Source: DAOTXN01 sp034435435 (lineage in GTDB: Bacteria; Chloroflexota; Anaerolineae; S140-20). From it: a DNA stretch of 28,959 nt. Positions 1 through 6,897 of the stretch are shown here, piece after piece. The position numbers and the translations under genes are program-made. Below the pieces are notes generated by a model. It had not been told where the DNA came from. It saw only the letters and a list, made by a program, of their open reading frames with translations, and searched no databases. The stretch covers positions 1-28,959 of the forward strand of contig DAOTXN010000160.1 in the NCBI GenBank assembly GCA_034435435.1, read 5' to 3'. How positions within the stretch are numbered: the stretch's first letter is position 1; every line of letters starts with the position of its first letter.

Positions 1-2
1 AG

Positions 3-254
3 ATCGTCAAGACCGGCTTTGCCTATTCCACCCATCCCGACCAGGTGGACCTAGTGGTGGACGCCAACGACAAGGCCATCGCCAGCGGCGGCGTGCTACC
101 CGACAGCCGCGTGGCCTACTGGGGACCCAACACTGGCAAGGTCAACGACGCCGTGTCGCAGGCGCTGGAGCGCGTCTTCCTGCGCGACCAGGACGTGGAC
201 GAGGCCTTTGCCCAGGCCCAAGAAGAGGCCCAAGAGGCCCTCAGCGGCGACTAA
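3..254 (+). CDS. Sugar ABC transporter substrate-binding protein, C-terminal end (partial)
   Basis: The reading frame is open from the window edge and ends in TAA at 252-254, so only about 83 C-terminal residues are visible. The segment contains a Y-W-G-P-N-T-G stretch, then a V-N-D-A-V-S-Q-A-L-E-R-V-F helix and a Glu/Ala/Gln-rich tail (D-E-A-F-A-Q-A-Q-E-E-A-Q-E-A-L). This layout is typical of the last helices of family 1 extracellular solute-binding proteins, which end with a repeated motif of the type 'dvdeALaeAqeea'. Two sugar permease genes follow directly, which supports the call. The N-terminal signal peptide and lipobox are outside the window. The ligand cannot be read from this fragment; the GH130 gene downstream suggests a mannoside-type oligosaccharide. 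Confidence 0.75.
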   Translation: MVKTGFAYSTHPDQVDLVVDANDKAIASGGVLPDSRVAYWGPNTGKVNDAVSQALERVFLRDQDVDEAFAQAQEEAQEALSGD

Positions 255-270
255 CGAACTCGCGAAAAGA

Positions 271-293
271 GGGGCGCTCTGGGGTAGCGCCCC
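271..293 (+). terminator. Intercistronic hairpin between binding-protein and permease genes
   Basis: GGGGCGCT (271-278) pairs perfectly with AGCGCCCC (286-293) around a 7-nt loop. It lies 17 nt after the stop of the binding-protein gene. No clean T-run follows, only TTCTCT, so I read it as a partial terminator or mRNA-stabilising hairpin. Such hairpins after the binding-protein gene commonly keep its transcript level above that of the permeases. Confidence 0.55.
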
Positions 294-328
294 TTCTCTG
301 ACTCATTCAAGTGAAAAGGAGTTGTGTC

Positions 329-1576
329 ATGCAAACCCAAACGACAGCTCCGAAGAACCGAGCTAACCTGGCAGCTCTTTTGACCTTTGTGTTGGTTTTC
401 GGCGTCATCATGCTCATCGCCGTGATGAACGCGCCGACGCGGGCCGGGGCCAATGTGATGGCCTCGGTCGGTAGTTACCTGAAAGAGGTGGGGAGAACGG
501 CCCTGCCCTTTTTGGCTATTGTGGGCCTGGGCGCGGCGGTGCTGGGTCTGGCTGCGGCGCGCGTCGTGCGGCGCGAATGGCCCAATCCCAAACGCCGCCG
601 GTCGTTGATCGCCGGTTATGCCTTTCTCGCGCCCTACTTGCTGGTCACTTTTGTCTTTACCGTCGGCGTGATCTTGTTCGCCCTCTATATCGCCTTTCAC
701 CAGTACGATATTTTCACCGAACCCAAATGGGTTGGCCTGAAAAACTTTGGCAAGGCGCTGGAGGGTCTGACCAACGCCCGCAAAAAGGACTTTGTGCAGT
801 CGCTGCACAACGTGCTGTGGTATGCCGCCATCGTCGTTCCGGCCCAGACGGCGCTGGCCATCGCGCTGGCGGCGCTGATGAACAAGCCCATACGCTTCAA
901 ACAGTTCTTTCGCACCATCTTTTACGCGCCCAGCGTCACCTCTTCGGCAGTGATCACGCTCATCTTTGTCTGGCTCTACCTCAAGACCGGCTATGTCAAT
1001 TTGTGGCTGGATCGCGGCCTGGGTGCTGTGGGCATTGATTGGAAAGCGATAGACTGGCTGCGCGACCCGCGCGGGCTGATCCAGATCATCGCCGAGGCTT
1101 TCGGGGGCAAGATTCCCTCGACCCAGTGGTACTTGCGCGGACCCAGTCTGGCGTGGCTGGCGGTGATGTTCCAAAATATCTTTACCACGGCCCCCACGTT
1201 CATGATCATGTTCCTGGCAGCTATGCAAGACATCAACCCGGCGCTGTACGAAGCAGCCAGCGTGGACGGCGCGACGGGTCGGCAGCAGTTCTGGAAGATC
1301 ACGCTGCCGCTGCTGCGGCCCATCATCCTGCTGGTGGTCGTGCTGGGCACCATCGGCACCTTGCAAGTCTTTGACCAGGTCTTTTTCGCCACGTCGGGCG
1401 GGCCGCTGGGCACCACCCAAACACCCGTCTATCAGGTGTACACCGAGGCGCTGGGCACGCAGGGACCGATTCAAATGGGTTACGCATCGTCGCTGGCCCT
1501 TATCCTGGCGGTGCTCATCTTTCTCTTTACCTTTGTGCAACGCCGGGTGATCGAACGCGGCACCGAGTTGTACTAG
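329..1576 (+). CDS. Sugar ABC transporter permease, MalF type
   Basis: This is a 415-residue inner-membrane permease of the MalF/UgpA type. The ATG at 329 is preferred over an upstream GTG at 311 because AAGGAG (315-320) sits 8 nt before it. The C-terminal two thirds carry the usual six-helix permease domain and the cytoplasmic EAA loop around residues 308-330 (Y-E-A-A-S-V-D-G-A-T then P-L-L-R-P), which docks on the ATPase. The protein is longer than the usual ~300 residues. About 95 extra N-terminal residues contain two additional hydrophobic segments (roughly 17-35 and 58-80), reminiscent of the extra N-terminal helices of MalF. It pairs with the MalG-type permease 11 nt downstream. No ATPase gene is in view, as is common for such loci that share an MsmX-like ATPase. 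Confidence 0.93.
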   Translation: MQTQTTAPKNRANLAALLTFVLVFGVIMLIAVMNAPTRAGANVMASVGSYLKEVGRTALPFLAIVGLGAAVLGLAAARVVRREWPNPKRRRSLIAGYAFLAPYLLVTFVFTVGVILFALYIAFHQYDIFTEPKWVGLKNFGKALEGLTNARKKDFVQSLHNVLWYAAIVVPAQTALAIALAALMNKPIRFKQFFRTIFYAPSVTSSAVITLIFVWLYLKTGYVNLWLDRGLGAVGIDWKAIDWLRDPRGLIQIIAEAFGGKIPSTQWYLRGPSLAWLAVMFQNIFTTAPTFMIMFLAAMQDINPALYEAASVDGATGRQQFWKITLPLLRPIILLVVVLGTIGTLQVFDQVFFATSGGPLGTTQTPVYQVYTEALGTQGPIQMGYASSLALILAVLIFLFTFVQRRVIERGTELY

Positions 1577-1587
1577 AGGAGGTCACA

Positions 1588-2466
1588 ATGGCTACGGCGG
1601 CGAAAGCATTGGCAAGAAGACGACCCATTAGAACCCTTTACATCAGCCGGGGGTTGCTCTACGTCGCGCTGATTGGGATTGGCGTGGTGCTGTTTACCCC
1701 CTTTATCCTGGCCGCGCTGGGCAGTTTCAAGACCGACGCCGAGATCATCGCCTGGCCACCCAAGTTTCTGCCCGACAACTGGTTGTTCAAAAACTGGTCC
1801 AAGGTGTGGAATACCGACCTGGGCGCCGGAGGCACCTTTCCGCGTTGGTTGTTCAACACGGCTTTTCTAGCCGTCACCACGGCGTTGCTGAAAGTCATCG
1901 GCTGTTCGATGGCCGCCTATGCCTTTGCGCGGCTCAAGTTCCCCGGACGCGACCTGGCGCTCAACTTTATGCTGGGCACGATGATGATCCCTGGCGCGGT
2001 GACGCTCATTCCAGCCTACGTGCTGATGACCAAGCTCAGACTCATCAACACCTACTGGTCACTGATCCTGCCGGGCATGGTGGACGCGGGCGCCATCTTT
2101 ATGCTGACCCAGTTTTTCAAATCCATCCCTCGTGACCTGGAAGAAGCGGCCATCATTGACGGAGCCAGTCAGATACAGACCTACAAGGACGTGATTTTGC
2201 CCCTGGCCCGGCCGGCCCTGCTCACCGTGTTCATCCTGCAATTCCAGGGCATGTGGAACAACTTTCTCACGCCGCTCCTGTATCTCAACTCGCCGCGCAT
2301 GTGGGTGTTGAACGTGGCCCTAAGCATCTTTCAGGACAACTATAAAGCCCAATGGAACCTAATCCTGGTAGGTGCGATGTTTAATGCCATCCCGGTGCTG
2401 GTACTGTTTTTCTTTTTCAGCAGGTACTACATCGAGGGTGTGTCGTATGCAGGGGTAAAGGGTTAG
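1588..2466 (+). CDS. Sugar ABC transporter permease, MalG type
   Basis: This is a 292-residue inner-membrane permease of the MalG/UgpE carbohydrate family, the normal length for the family. The ATG at 1588 follows a strong ribosome site (GAGGAGG, 1575-1581). The N-terminus is Arg-rich and is followed by a first membrane helix (about residues 22-45) ending in an F-T-P-F-I-L-A-A-L-G-S-F-K segment typical of MalG proteins. The EAA loop is at about residues 185-209 (L-E-E-A-A-I-I-D-G-A-S then P-L-A-R-P). It lies 11 nt after the MalF-type gene and should form the heterodimeric channel with it. The substrate is an oligosaccharide, inferred to be a mannoside from the GH130 gene. Confidence 0.94.
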   Translation: MATAAKALARRRPIRTLYISRGLLYVALIGIGVVLFTPFILAALGSFKTDAEIIAWPPKFLPDNWLFKNWSKVWNTDLGAGGTFPRWLFNTAFLAVTTALLKVIGCSMAAYAFARLKFPGRDLALNFMLGTMMIPGAVTLIPAYVLMTKLRLINTYWSLILPGMVDAGAIFMLTQFFKSIPRDLEEAAIIDGASQIQTYKDVILPLARPALLTVFILQFQGMWNNFLTPLLYLNSPRMWVLNVALSIFQDNYKAQWNLILVGAMFNAIPVLVLFFFFSRYYIEGVSYAGVKG

Positions 2467-2496
2467 GATCGGGGATAAGGGATTGGGGGTTGGGCA

Positions 2497-3120
2497 TTGG
2501 TAAGGAGTGTGCTGCGCGCGGCGTTGCGCGACACGTGGAATGACCTGTTGACCACGGTGCTGGTCAACCTGTTATGGACACTCTTGACAGTTCTCATCAT
2601 CCCGGGACCACCGGCGACTCTGGCCCTGTTTTACGTAGGCCATCGCTTGGCTCACGGTGAGCCGACCGACCCCGGCGACTTTTTGCGGGCGCTGCGGCGC
2701 TACTTTGGCCTGGGCTGGCGTTGGGGGCTGCTCAACGGCGCGGTTCTTTTTTTGCTGATCGGCGACGTGATACTCACCAACCATCTCAGCCAATCGGACC
2801 CGGCCCGGCTGGCTCAGGGCTTTTACCTGGCCGTGCTGGGTGTATGGCTGTTGTTGCAGCTCTACACACTGCCCTTTCTCTTTGAGCAAGAGACTCCCAG
2901 CCTCAAGCTGGCGCTGCGCAACGGCGCGGTGATGTTAGGGCGCAACGTCGGTTTTTCGGTCGTATGGGGGCTGGCGCTGGCCGGGATGCTGCTGGCGGGC
3001 ACGCTTTTTTTCCTGGTCAGCCTGGCCGCAGGCGGCGTCTTTCTAGCCCTGACCGGCAATCACGCCGTGCTGAACCGGCTGGAGGCCTACCGCGCGGCGA
3101 CGCCAGGCGGAGGGATGTAA
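2497..3120 (+). CDS. YesL/DUF624 family membrane protein
   Basis: This is a hydrophobic protein of about 207 residues with four to six predicted membrane helices. The features are W-N-D-L-L-T-T-V-L-V-N-L-L-W near the start, a G-P-P-A-T-L-A-L-F-Y segment around residues 37-47, and repeated hydrophobic runs to the C-terminus. This is the pattern of the YesL (DUF624) family, which sits next to sugar ABC permeases in many Firmicutes and Chloroflexota and has no firmly known biochemical role. The start is uncertain: 2497 is TTG, an in-frame GTG occurs at 2509, and the AAGGAG at 2502-2507 does not space well with either. It lies between the permease and GH130 genes, so it is probably co-transcribed with them. 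Confidence 0.8.
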   Translation: MVRSVLRAALRDTWNDLLTTVLVNLLWTLLTVLIIPGPPATLALFYVGHRLAHGEPTDPGDFLRALRRYFGLGWRWGLLNGAVLFLLIGDVILTNHLSQSDPARLAQGFYLAVLGVWLLLQLYTLPFLFEQETPSLKLALRNGAVMLGRNVGFSVVWGLALAGMLLAGTLFFLVSLAAGGVFLALTGNHAVLNRLEAYRAATPGGGM

Positions 3121-3169
3121 ATTGTTGCCTTTTCCGAGGCTGTGGAGCCGTCCTGACTCCAGATGACGA

Positions 3170-4093
3170 ATGTTCAAGCTTGAACGTCACCCGGCCAATC
3201 CGATCCTGCTCCCCGATCCGGCCTCGGATTGGGAGAGTTACAACGTTTTTAACCCTGCCGTGGTCCACTATAACGGCCTGTTCCACATGTTCTATCGCGC
3301 CCAGGGATTAGACTGGGTGAGCCGCATCGGCTACGCGGTCAGCGCCGACGGGGTGCATTGGAATCGCCTGCGCCGCCCGGTGCTGGAGCCGGTCGACGGG
3401 ACCGACTCGCGGGGGGTTGAAGACCCCCGCGTGACCGAAATAGACGGCGTCTTTTACATGTGCTACACGGCTTACGGGCGCGAGTTCACCGGTTCCGGCG
3501 CGCCGACTCACGCCGGTGGCGGCATCCTGCCGATGATCGCCCGCAGCGAAAACCTCATCACCTGGGAGCGCCTTGGCCCCATCGTGCGCGGCGAGGACAA
3601 CAAGGACCACGTGCTTTTCCCGCGTCAGATCAGCGGGAGCTTCGCCGCCTTGCACCGGCGTCGACCCCACGTGTGGCTGGCCTATTCGGACGATCTACTG
3701 GCGTGGCCCGAGGAAGACATGGCTCCCATCTACGGCCCGCGCCCGGACAACGACTGGGACAGCAAAAGCGTGGGCAACAACGGCGTGCCCATCGAAACCG
3801 AGCACGGCTGGCTGCTATTGAACCACGCCTACGATGAGGACCACGACTACCGGCTGGGCGTCGTGCTGCTGGACCTGGACGACCCGACCAAGGTCATCCA
3901 TCGCCCGAAAGAGCCGATTTTTTGGCCGGAGGAATTATGGGAGCTGCGCGGCGACGTGCCCAACGTGGTCTTTTCCTGCGCCAACCCGGTGGTGGATGGC
4001 ACGGTGTATGTCTATTACGGCGGCGGCGATCACGTGGTCGGGCTGGCTACCTGTCAACTGGACGAATTGTTGGATTTCGCTCTGCACGGGTAG
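3170..4093 (+). CDS. GH130-family glycoside phosphorylase/hydrolase
   Basis: This is a 307-residue cytoplasmic five-bladed beta-propeller enzyme of glycoside hydrolase family 130. Evidence includes the opening R-H-P-x-N-P-I-L, the F-N-P-A-V-V-H-Y-N-G-L-F-H-M-F-Y-R-A blade, and the family signature G-V-E-D-P-R at residues 82-87. It also has the N-K-D-H-V-L-F-P segment, A-Y-S-D-D-L, and the D-x-K-S-V-G-N-N-G-V-P-I region. GH130 members cleave beta-mannosides, mostly by phosphorolysis (mannosyl-glucose or beta-1,2/1,4-mannobiose phosphorylases); some are hydrolases. I cannot assign the linkage. Its place behind the ABC permeases suggests intracellular breakdown of the imported oligosaccharide. 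It converges on cinA, with about 190 nt between the stop codons. Confidence 0.88.
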   Translation: MFKLERHPANPILLPDPASDWESYNVFNPAVVHYNGLFHMFYRAQGLDWVSRIGYAVSADGVHWNRLRRPVLEPVDGTDSRGVEDPRVTEIDGVFYMCYTAYGREFTGSGAPTHAGGGILPMIARSENLITWERLGPIVRGEDNKDHVLFPRQISGSFAALHRRRPHVWLAYSDDLLAWPEEDMAPIYGPRPDNDWDSKSVGNNGVPIETEHGWLLLNHAYDEDHDYRLGVVLLDLDDPTKVIHRPKEPIFWPEELWELRGDVPNVVFSCANPVVDGTVYVYYGGGDHVVGLATCQLDELLDFALHG

Positions 4094-4147
4094 GAATACC
4101 AGTCCTCCCCACGCGCTGTCTGCGCTTGGTGAATGTTGCCCCACAAC

Positions 4148-4162
4148 TTTCCACCGTGGAAA
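4148..4162. repeat. Perfect odd palindrome between the convergent gh130 and cinA genes
   Basis: TTTCCAC-C-GTGGAAA is a perfect 7-bp inverted repeat around one base. The loop would be too short for a good RNA hairpin, so it is more likely a DNA site or chance. The rest of the 4094-4287 spacer shows no gene or clear bidirectional terminator. Confidence 0.3.
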
Positions 4163-4287
4163 TTGAATTTGCGTTCTGGCTGTCGCCCTCAACTCCGATT
4201 CCTGGCTCATAACTTGGCTACGGCTGGCGCGTTTGGCGCAGGTCTGGGCCAGGTCTTGAGTCGAGAGTGCATCAAGGTCAGGCGGGT

Positions 4288-5535
4288 TCATTGTTCCTTC
4301 ATCCCCAATACCCATCGCCGCGCCATTTCCATTACGTGGGTCGTGGCCCAGCGGGCCACGTGGTCTGCGTGTCCGCCGTAGCCCATGTGCCGGGCCTTGA
4401 CGCCATCGGGCGTTCCCAACGCGATAATTGTTCCACCTGCCGACGTGGCCTCATCGTCGCCGGGGCGGGCCAGCGTCAGCACGACCAGCCCCAGACAGCG
4501 CCGGGGCGGCGCACCCTGGCAGGTGAGACGGGTGGACAAGTGGCGGGCAAAAGCCTCTAACTGCTCGGCTGAATCGCCTTCTGGAGCGCTCTCTAATGTC
4601 TCACCCAGCGCAGCGGGGTCGTGGGCCACAAACCCGCCCCGGAAAATGCTCTCCGCGCCAGGCGCGGTAGACAATCGATTCGTCAGCAGCCCCCCTGTGC
4701 CCGCCTCGGCCACGGCCACGTGATAGCCAGCCGCGCCGAGGTGACGCACCAGCACTTCTTCCACTGTCTCTTTTCCCGTGCCATACACGGCTTCGCCCAG
4801 CCGCCGTCGTACCTCGGCCTCGACGGGTGCGATGAGTAGGTCGGCTTCTGCCTCGCTCTCGGCCTTGGCGGTGATACGCACGTCGGTCTGCCCGGCGTGC
4901 GCGGATAGGCCGATGGTGGGATTGGCCCCATTCAGTAACTCACCTAGCGCCGCGTCGATGCGGCTCTCGCCCATCCCCGCCGTGCGCAATACGCGCGCCT
5001 TGATCACCGCGCGCAGGTCGAATCTGTCGCGCAGGTAGGGCAGCACGCTGTGTTCGAGCAGATATTCCATCTCGCGGGGCACGCCGGGCAGGCTGATGAC
5101 TGCGCCGCGCTCCGTTTCGACGATAAAGCAGGGCGCGGTGCCGACCGGGTTTTCCAGCGCGATGGCTCTCTGGGGCACGAAAGCCTGACGGCGATTGTTT
5201 TCGCTCATCGGCGCTCCCCAGCGATTAAAGCGGGCCTCGATCTGCTCCAGCAACTCCGGGCGAAATTCCAGCGGGCGGCCGGTCGCCTCGGCGACCGCCT
5301 CACGGGTCACGTCATCCACTGTCGGCCCCAGCCCGCCGGTGGTGATGACCACTTGTGAACGCTCCACCGCCCGGCGCACCACGTCGGCGCAGCGGGTCAG
5401 GTTGTCGCCCACCGTGGTCTTGTAGTACAGATTCAGGCCGACCGTGCGCAGTTGGCGGGCGATGTGTGCGGCGTTGGTATCTACGATTTCGCCTAACAAG
5501 AGTTCGGTGCCGATGGTGACAATTTCTGCATTCAT
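4288..5535 (-). CDS. cinA: CinA-like protein with degenerate C-terminal amidase domain
   Basis: This 415-residue protein is the usual length for CinA. I chose the ATG at 5533-5535 because the family's N-terminus (M-N-A-E-I-V-T-I-G-T-E-L-L-L-G) starts there, with AAGGGG 7-8 nt upstream. Residues 1-170 form the MoCF-like domain, ADP-ribose/NMN pyrophosphatase in the family: E-L-L-L-G-E-I-V-D-T-N and T-T-G-G-L-G-P-T-x-D-D at about 65-75. Residues ~260-410 form the PncC nicotinamide-nucleotide amidase fold. There the signature A-E-S-C-T-G-G reads A-E-A-G-T-G-G (276-282), so the catalytic Ser is Ala278. The Lys expected in the V-A-Y-S-N-x-x-K block is Leu310. The G-I-A-G-P-G-G block is also altered. 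The N-terminal enzyme is probably active and the amidase domain probably dead. Confidence 0.9.
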   Translation of the reverse strand: MNAEIVTIGTELLLGEIVDTNAAHIARQLRTVGLNLYYKTTVGDNLTRCADVVRRAVERSQVVITTGGLGPTVDDVTREAVAEATGRPLEFRPELLEQIEARFNRWGAPMSENNRRQAFVPQRAIALENPVGTAPCFIVETERGAVISLPGVPREMEYLLEHSVLPYLRDRFDLRAVIKARVLRTAGMGESRIDAALGELLNGANPTIGLSAHAGQTDVRITAKAESEAEADLLIAPVEAEVRRRLGEAVYGTGKETVEEVLVRHLGAAGYHVAVAEAGTGGLLTNRLSTAPGAESIFRGGFVAHDPAALGETLESAPEGDSAEQLEAFARHLSTRLTCQGAPPRRCLGLVVLTLARPGDDEATSAGGTIIALGTPDGVKARHMGYGGHADHVARWATTHVMEMARRWVLGMKEQ

Positions 5536-5667
5536 CCAAATCCCCTTCTTTCCACAGATCAATTCCAGACCCGACGGACCAGCGCGGGTCATTATACTAC
5601 CAAACACTAGATCAAGCTCGGCGGGGATACTGCAATGTCGTTGCGGAATCCCAGCGATCATTCCTAC

Positions 5668-5696
5668 TTGACAACTCATGACGCGGTGTGTATAAT
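5668..5696 (+). promoter_or_regulatory. Consensus sigma70-type promoter of the beta-oxidation operon
   Basis: TTGACA (5668-5673) and TATAAT (5691-5696) are separated by exactly 17 nt, a full match to the housekeeping consensus. It faces the acyl-CoA dehydrogenase gene, whose ATG (5790) lies 94 nt after the -10 element. The -10 is inside an inverted repeat, so a strong promoter under repressor control is the simplest reading. Confidence 0.85.
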
Positions 5697-5718
5697 TATC
5701 AATGATGCACTGCGTCAT
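5678..5718. promoter_or_regulatory. Inverted-repeat operator candidate over the promoter
   Basis: ATGACGCGGTG (5678-5688) is matched by CACTGCGTCAT (5708-5718), which is its reverse complement in 10 of 11 positions, with a 19-nt spacer holding the -10 element. The arms lie between the -35 and -10 elements and just past the expected transcription start, so a protein bound there would block RNA polymerase. The regulator is not in the window; TetR- or FadR-like acyl-CoA-responsive repressors are typical of such operons. Confidence 0.6.
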
Positions 5719-5721
5719 AGC

Positions 5722-5734
5722 GGTGCGCCGCACC
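5722..5734. repeat. Second palindrome in the 5' leader
   Basis: GGTGCG-C-CGCACC is a perfect 13-bp odd palindrome directly after the operator candidate. It shares the GGTG/CACC word with the operator arms and could be an auxiliary site for the same regulator. Confidence 0.35.
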
Positions 5735-5789
5735 TTTCCTTTCCCGTTTTTGTCATCTGTCGCGCAACCCTCAACACAAGGAGGACCTC

Positions 5790-6884
5790 ATGATTTCGTT
5801 TGACCCAACAGAAGAACAGAAAATGATCGTAGATGCGGTCAAGCGGTTCGCCGAAAAAGACCTGCGGGCCGTTTACCGCGAGTGTGACGAACAAGGACAC
5901 GTGCCTGCAAACGTCATCCGCAAAGGGTGGGAGATCGGTCTGATCCCTGGCGGCATCCCGGAGCAGTACATGGGCTTTGGCGAGACGCACTCGGCCCTGA
6001 CCGGCGCGCTGTTCGCTGAGGAACTGGCCTGGGGCGATTTGTCTATCGCGCTGCACTTGTTGGCGCCGGGCCTGGTGGCTTTTCCCATCCTGTTCTGTGG
6101 CAGCGAGGCGCAAAAAGAGACCTATCTGCCACAATTCTGCGACGCGGGCTTCAAGCCCGCGTCGGCGGCGCTGGTCGAACCCAGCATCCAGTTCGACCCG
6201 TATGCGCTCAAGACGAGCGCCACGCTGGATGGCGACGCATACGTGCTCAACGGGCAAAAAGCCTACGTGCCGCTGGCCGCCGCCGCCGACCTGATCCTGG
6301 TCTATGCGAGCGAGAACGGCGCAACCCAGGGTTTTCTGGTGGAAAAGGGGACGCCCGGCCTCGAAATCGGCGAGCGTGAGAAGAATATGGGCATCAAGGC
6401 CCTGGAGACCTATCGCTTGGCGCTGAACAATTGCCGTGTGCCCCAAGCCAATCGGCTGGGCGGCGAGGCCGGCTGCGATTTCGACAAGTTGATGGCCTAT
6501 GCGCGGGTGGCCACGGCGGCCATGGCCGTGGGCGTGGCCCGCGCCTCATACGAGTTCGCCCGCGAGTACGCCAAAGAGCGGGTCGCCTTTGGTGAACCCA
6601 TTGCCTCGCGCCAGGCCATCGCCTTTATGCTGGCCGAGATGGCCATCGACATCGACGCGACCCGCTTGATGGTGTGGGAAGCCGCCTGGCGGCTGGACCA
6701 GGGCAAACGCGCAACCAAAGAAGCCTACCTGGCCAAACTGTTTGCCGACGACATGGTGCTGCGCGTCACCGACGGCGGTGTGCAGGTGTTGGGCGGCTAT
6801 GGCTACATCCGCGAGTATCCGGTCGAGCTGTGGCTGCGCAACGGTCGCGGCTTTGCGGCGTTTGACGGTCTGGCGATGGTATGA
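5790..6884 (+). CDS. Acyl-CoA dehydrogenase family protein, catalytic Glu replaced
   Basis: This 364-residue flavoprotein has the acyl-CoA dehydrogenase layout: an N-terminal helical domain (1-110), a middle beta domain (L-N-G-Q-K-A-Y-V-P, about 150-160) and a C-terminal helical domain with R-V-A-F-G-E-P-I and Q-V-L-G-G-Y-G-Y-I-R-E-Y-P-V. The ATG at 5790 follows AAGGAGG. In MCAD-type enzymes the last helix carries Y-E-G-T-x-Q with the catalytic Glu; here it reads A-F-D-G-L-A-M-V and the chain stops, so Glu becomes Asp and the tail is short. It sits 13 nt before a second acyl-CoA dehydrogenase that keeps the Glu. A heteromeric alpha2beta2 enzyme, as known for actinobacterial steroid acyl-CoA dehydrogenases, is a reasonable inference. 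It is the first gene of the beta-oxidation operon. Confidence 0.92.
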   Translation: MISFDPTEEQKMIVDAVKRFAEKDLRAVYRECDEQGHVPANVIRKGWEIGLIPGGIPEQYMGFGETHSALTGALFAEELAWGDLSIALHLLAPGLVAFPILFCGSEAQKETYLPQFCDAGFKPASAALVEPSIQFDPYALKTSATLDGDAYVLNGQKAYVPLAAAADLILVYASENGATQGFLVEKGTPGLEIGEREKNMGIKALETYRLALNNCRVPQANRLGGEAGCDFDKLMAYARVATAAMAVGVARASYEFAREYAKERVAFGEPIASRQAIAFMLAEMAIDIDATRLMVWEAAWRLDQGKRATKEAYLAKLFADDMVLRVTDGGVQVLGGYGYIREYPVELWLRNGRGFAAFDGLAMV

Positions 6885-6897
6885 AAAGGAGTGAACG

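Noticed and set aside
251..1540. Long open frame on the - strand opposite the MalF-type permease
   Set aside because: It is the GC-rich shadow of the permease gene: Arg/His/Gln-rich, no family pattern, no ribosome site. The same applies to other long - strand frames, for example 6546-7634, 10647-11681, 13060-13926, 14771-16006, 17536-18666 and 23752-25362.
5591..5615. - strand promoter for cinA (TATAAT at 5591-5596 with TTGATC at 5610-5615)
   Set aside because: The -10 is perfect but the spacing to TTGATC is only 13 nt and no better -35 is found at 16-18 nt. cinA must have a promoter here, but I cannot place it.
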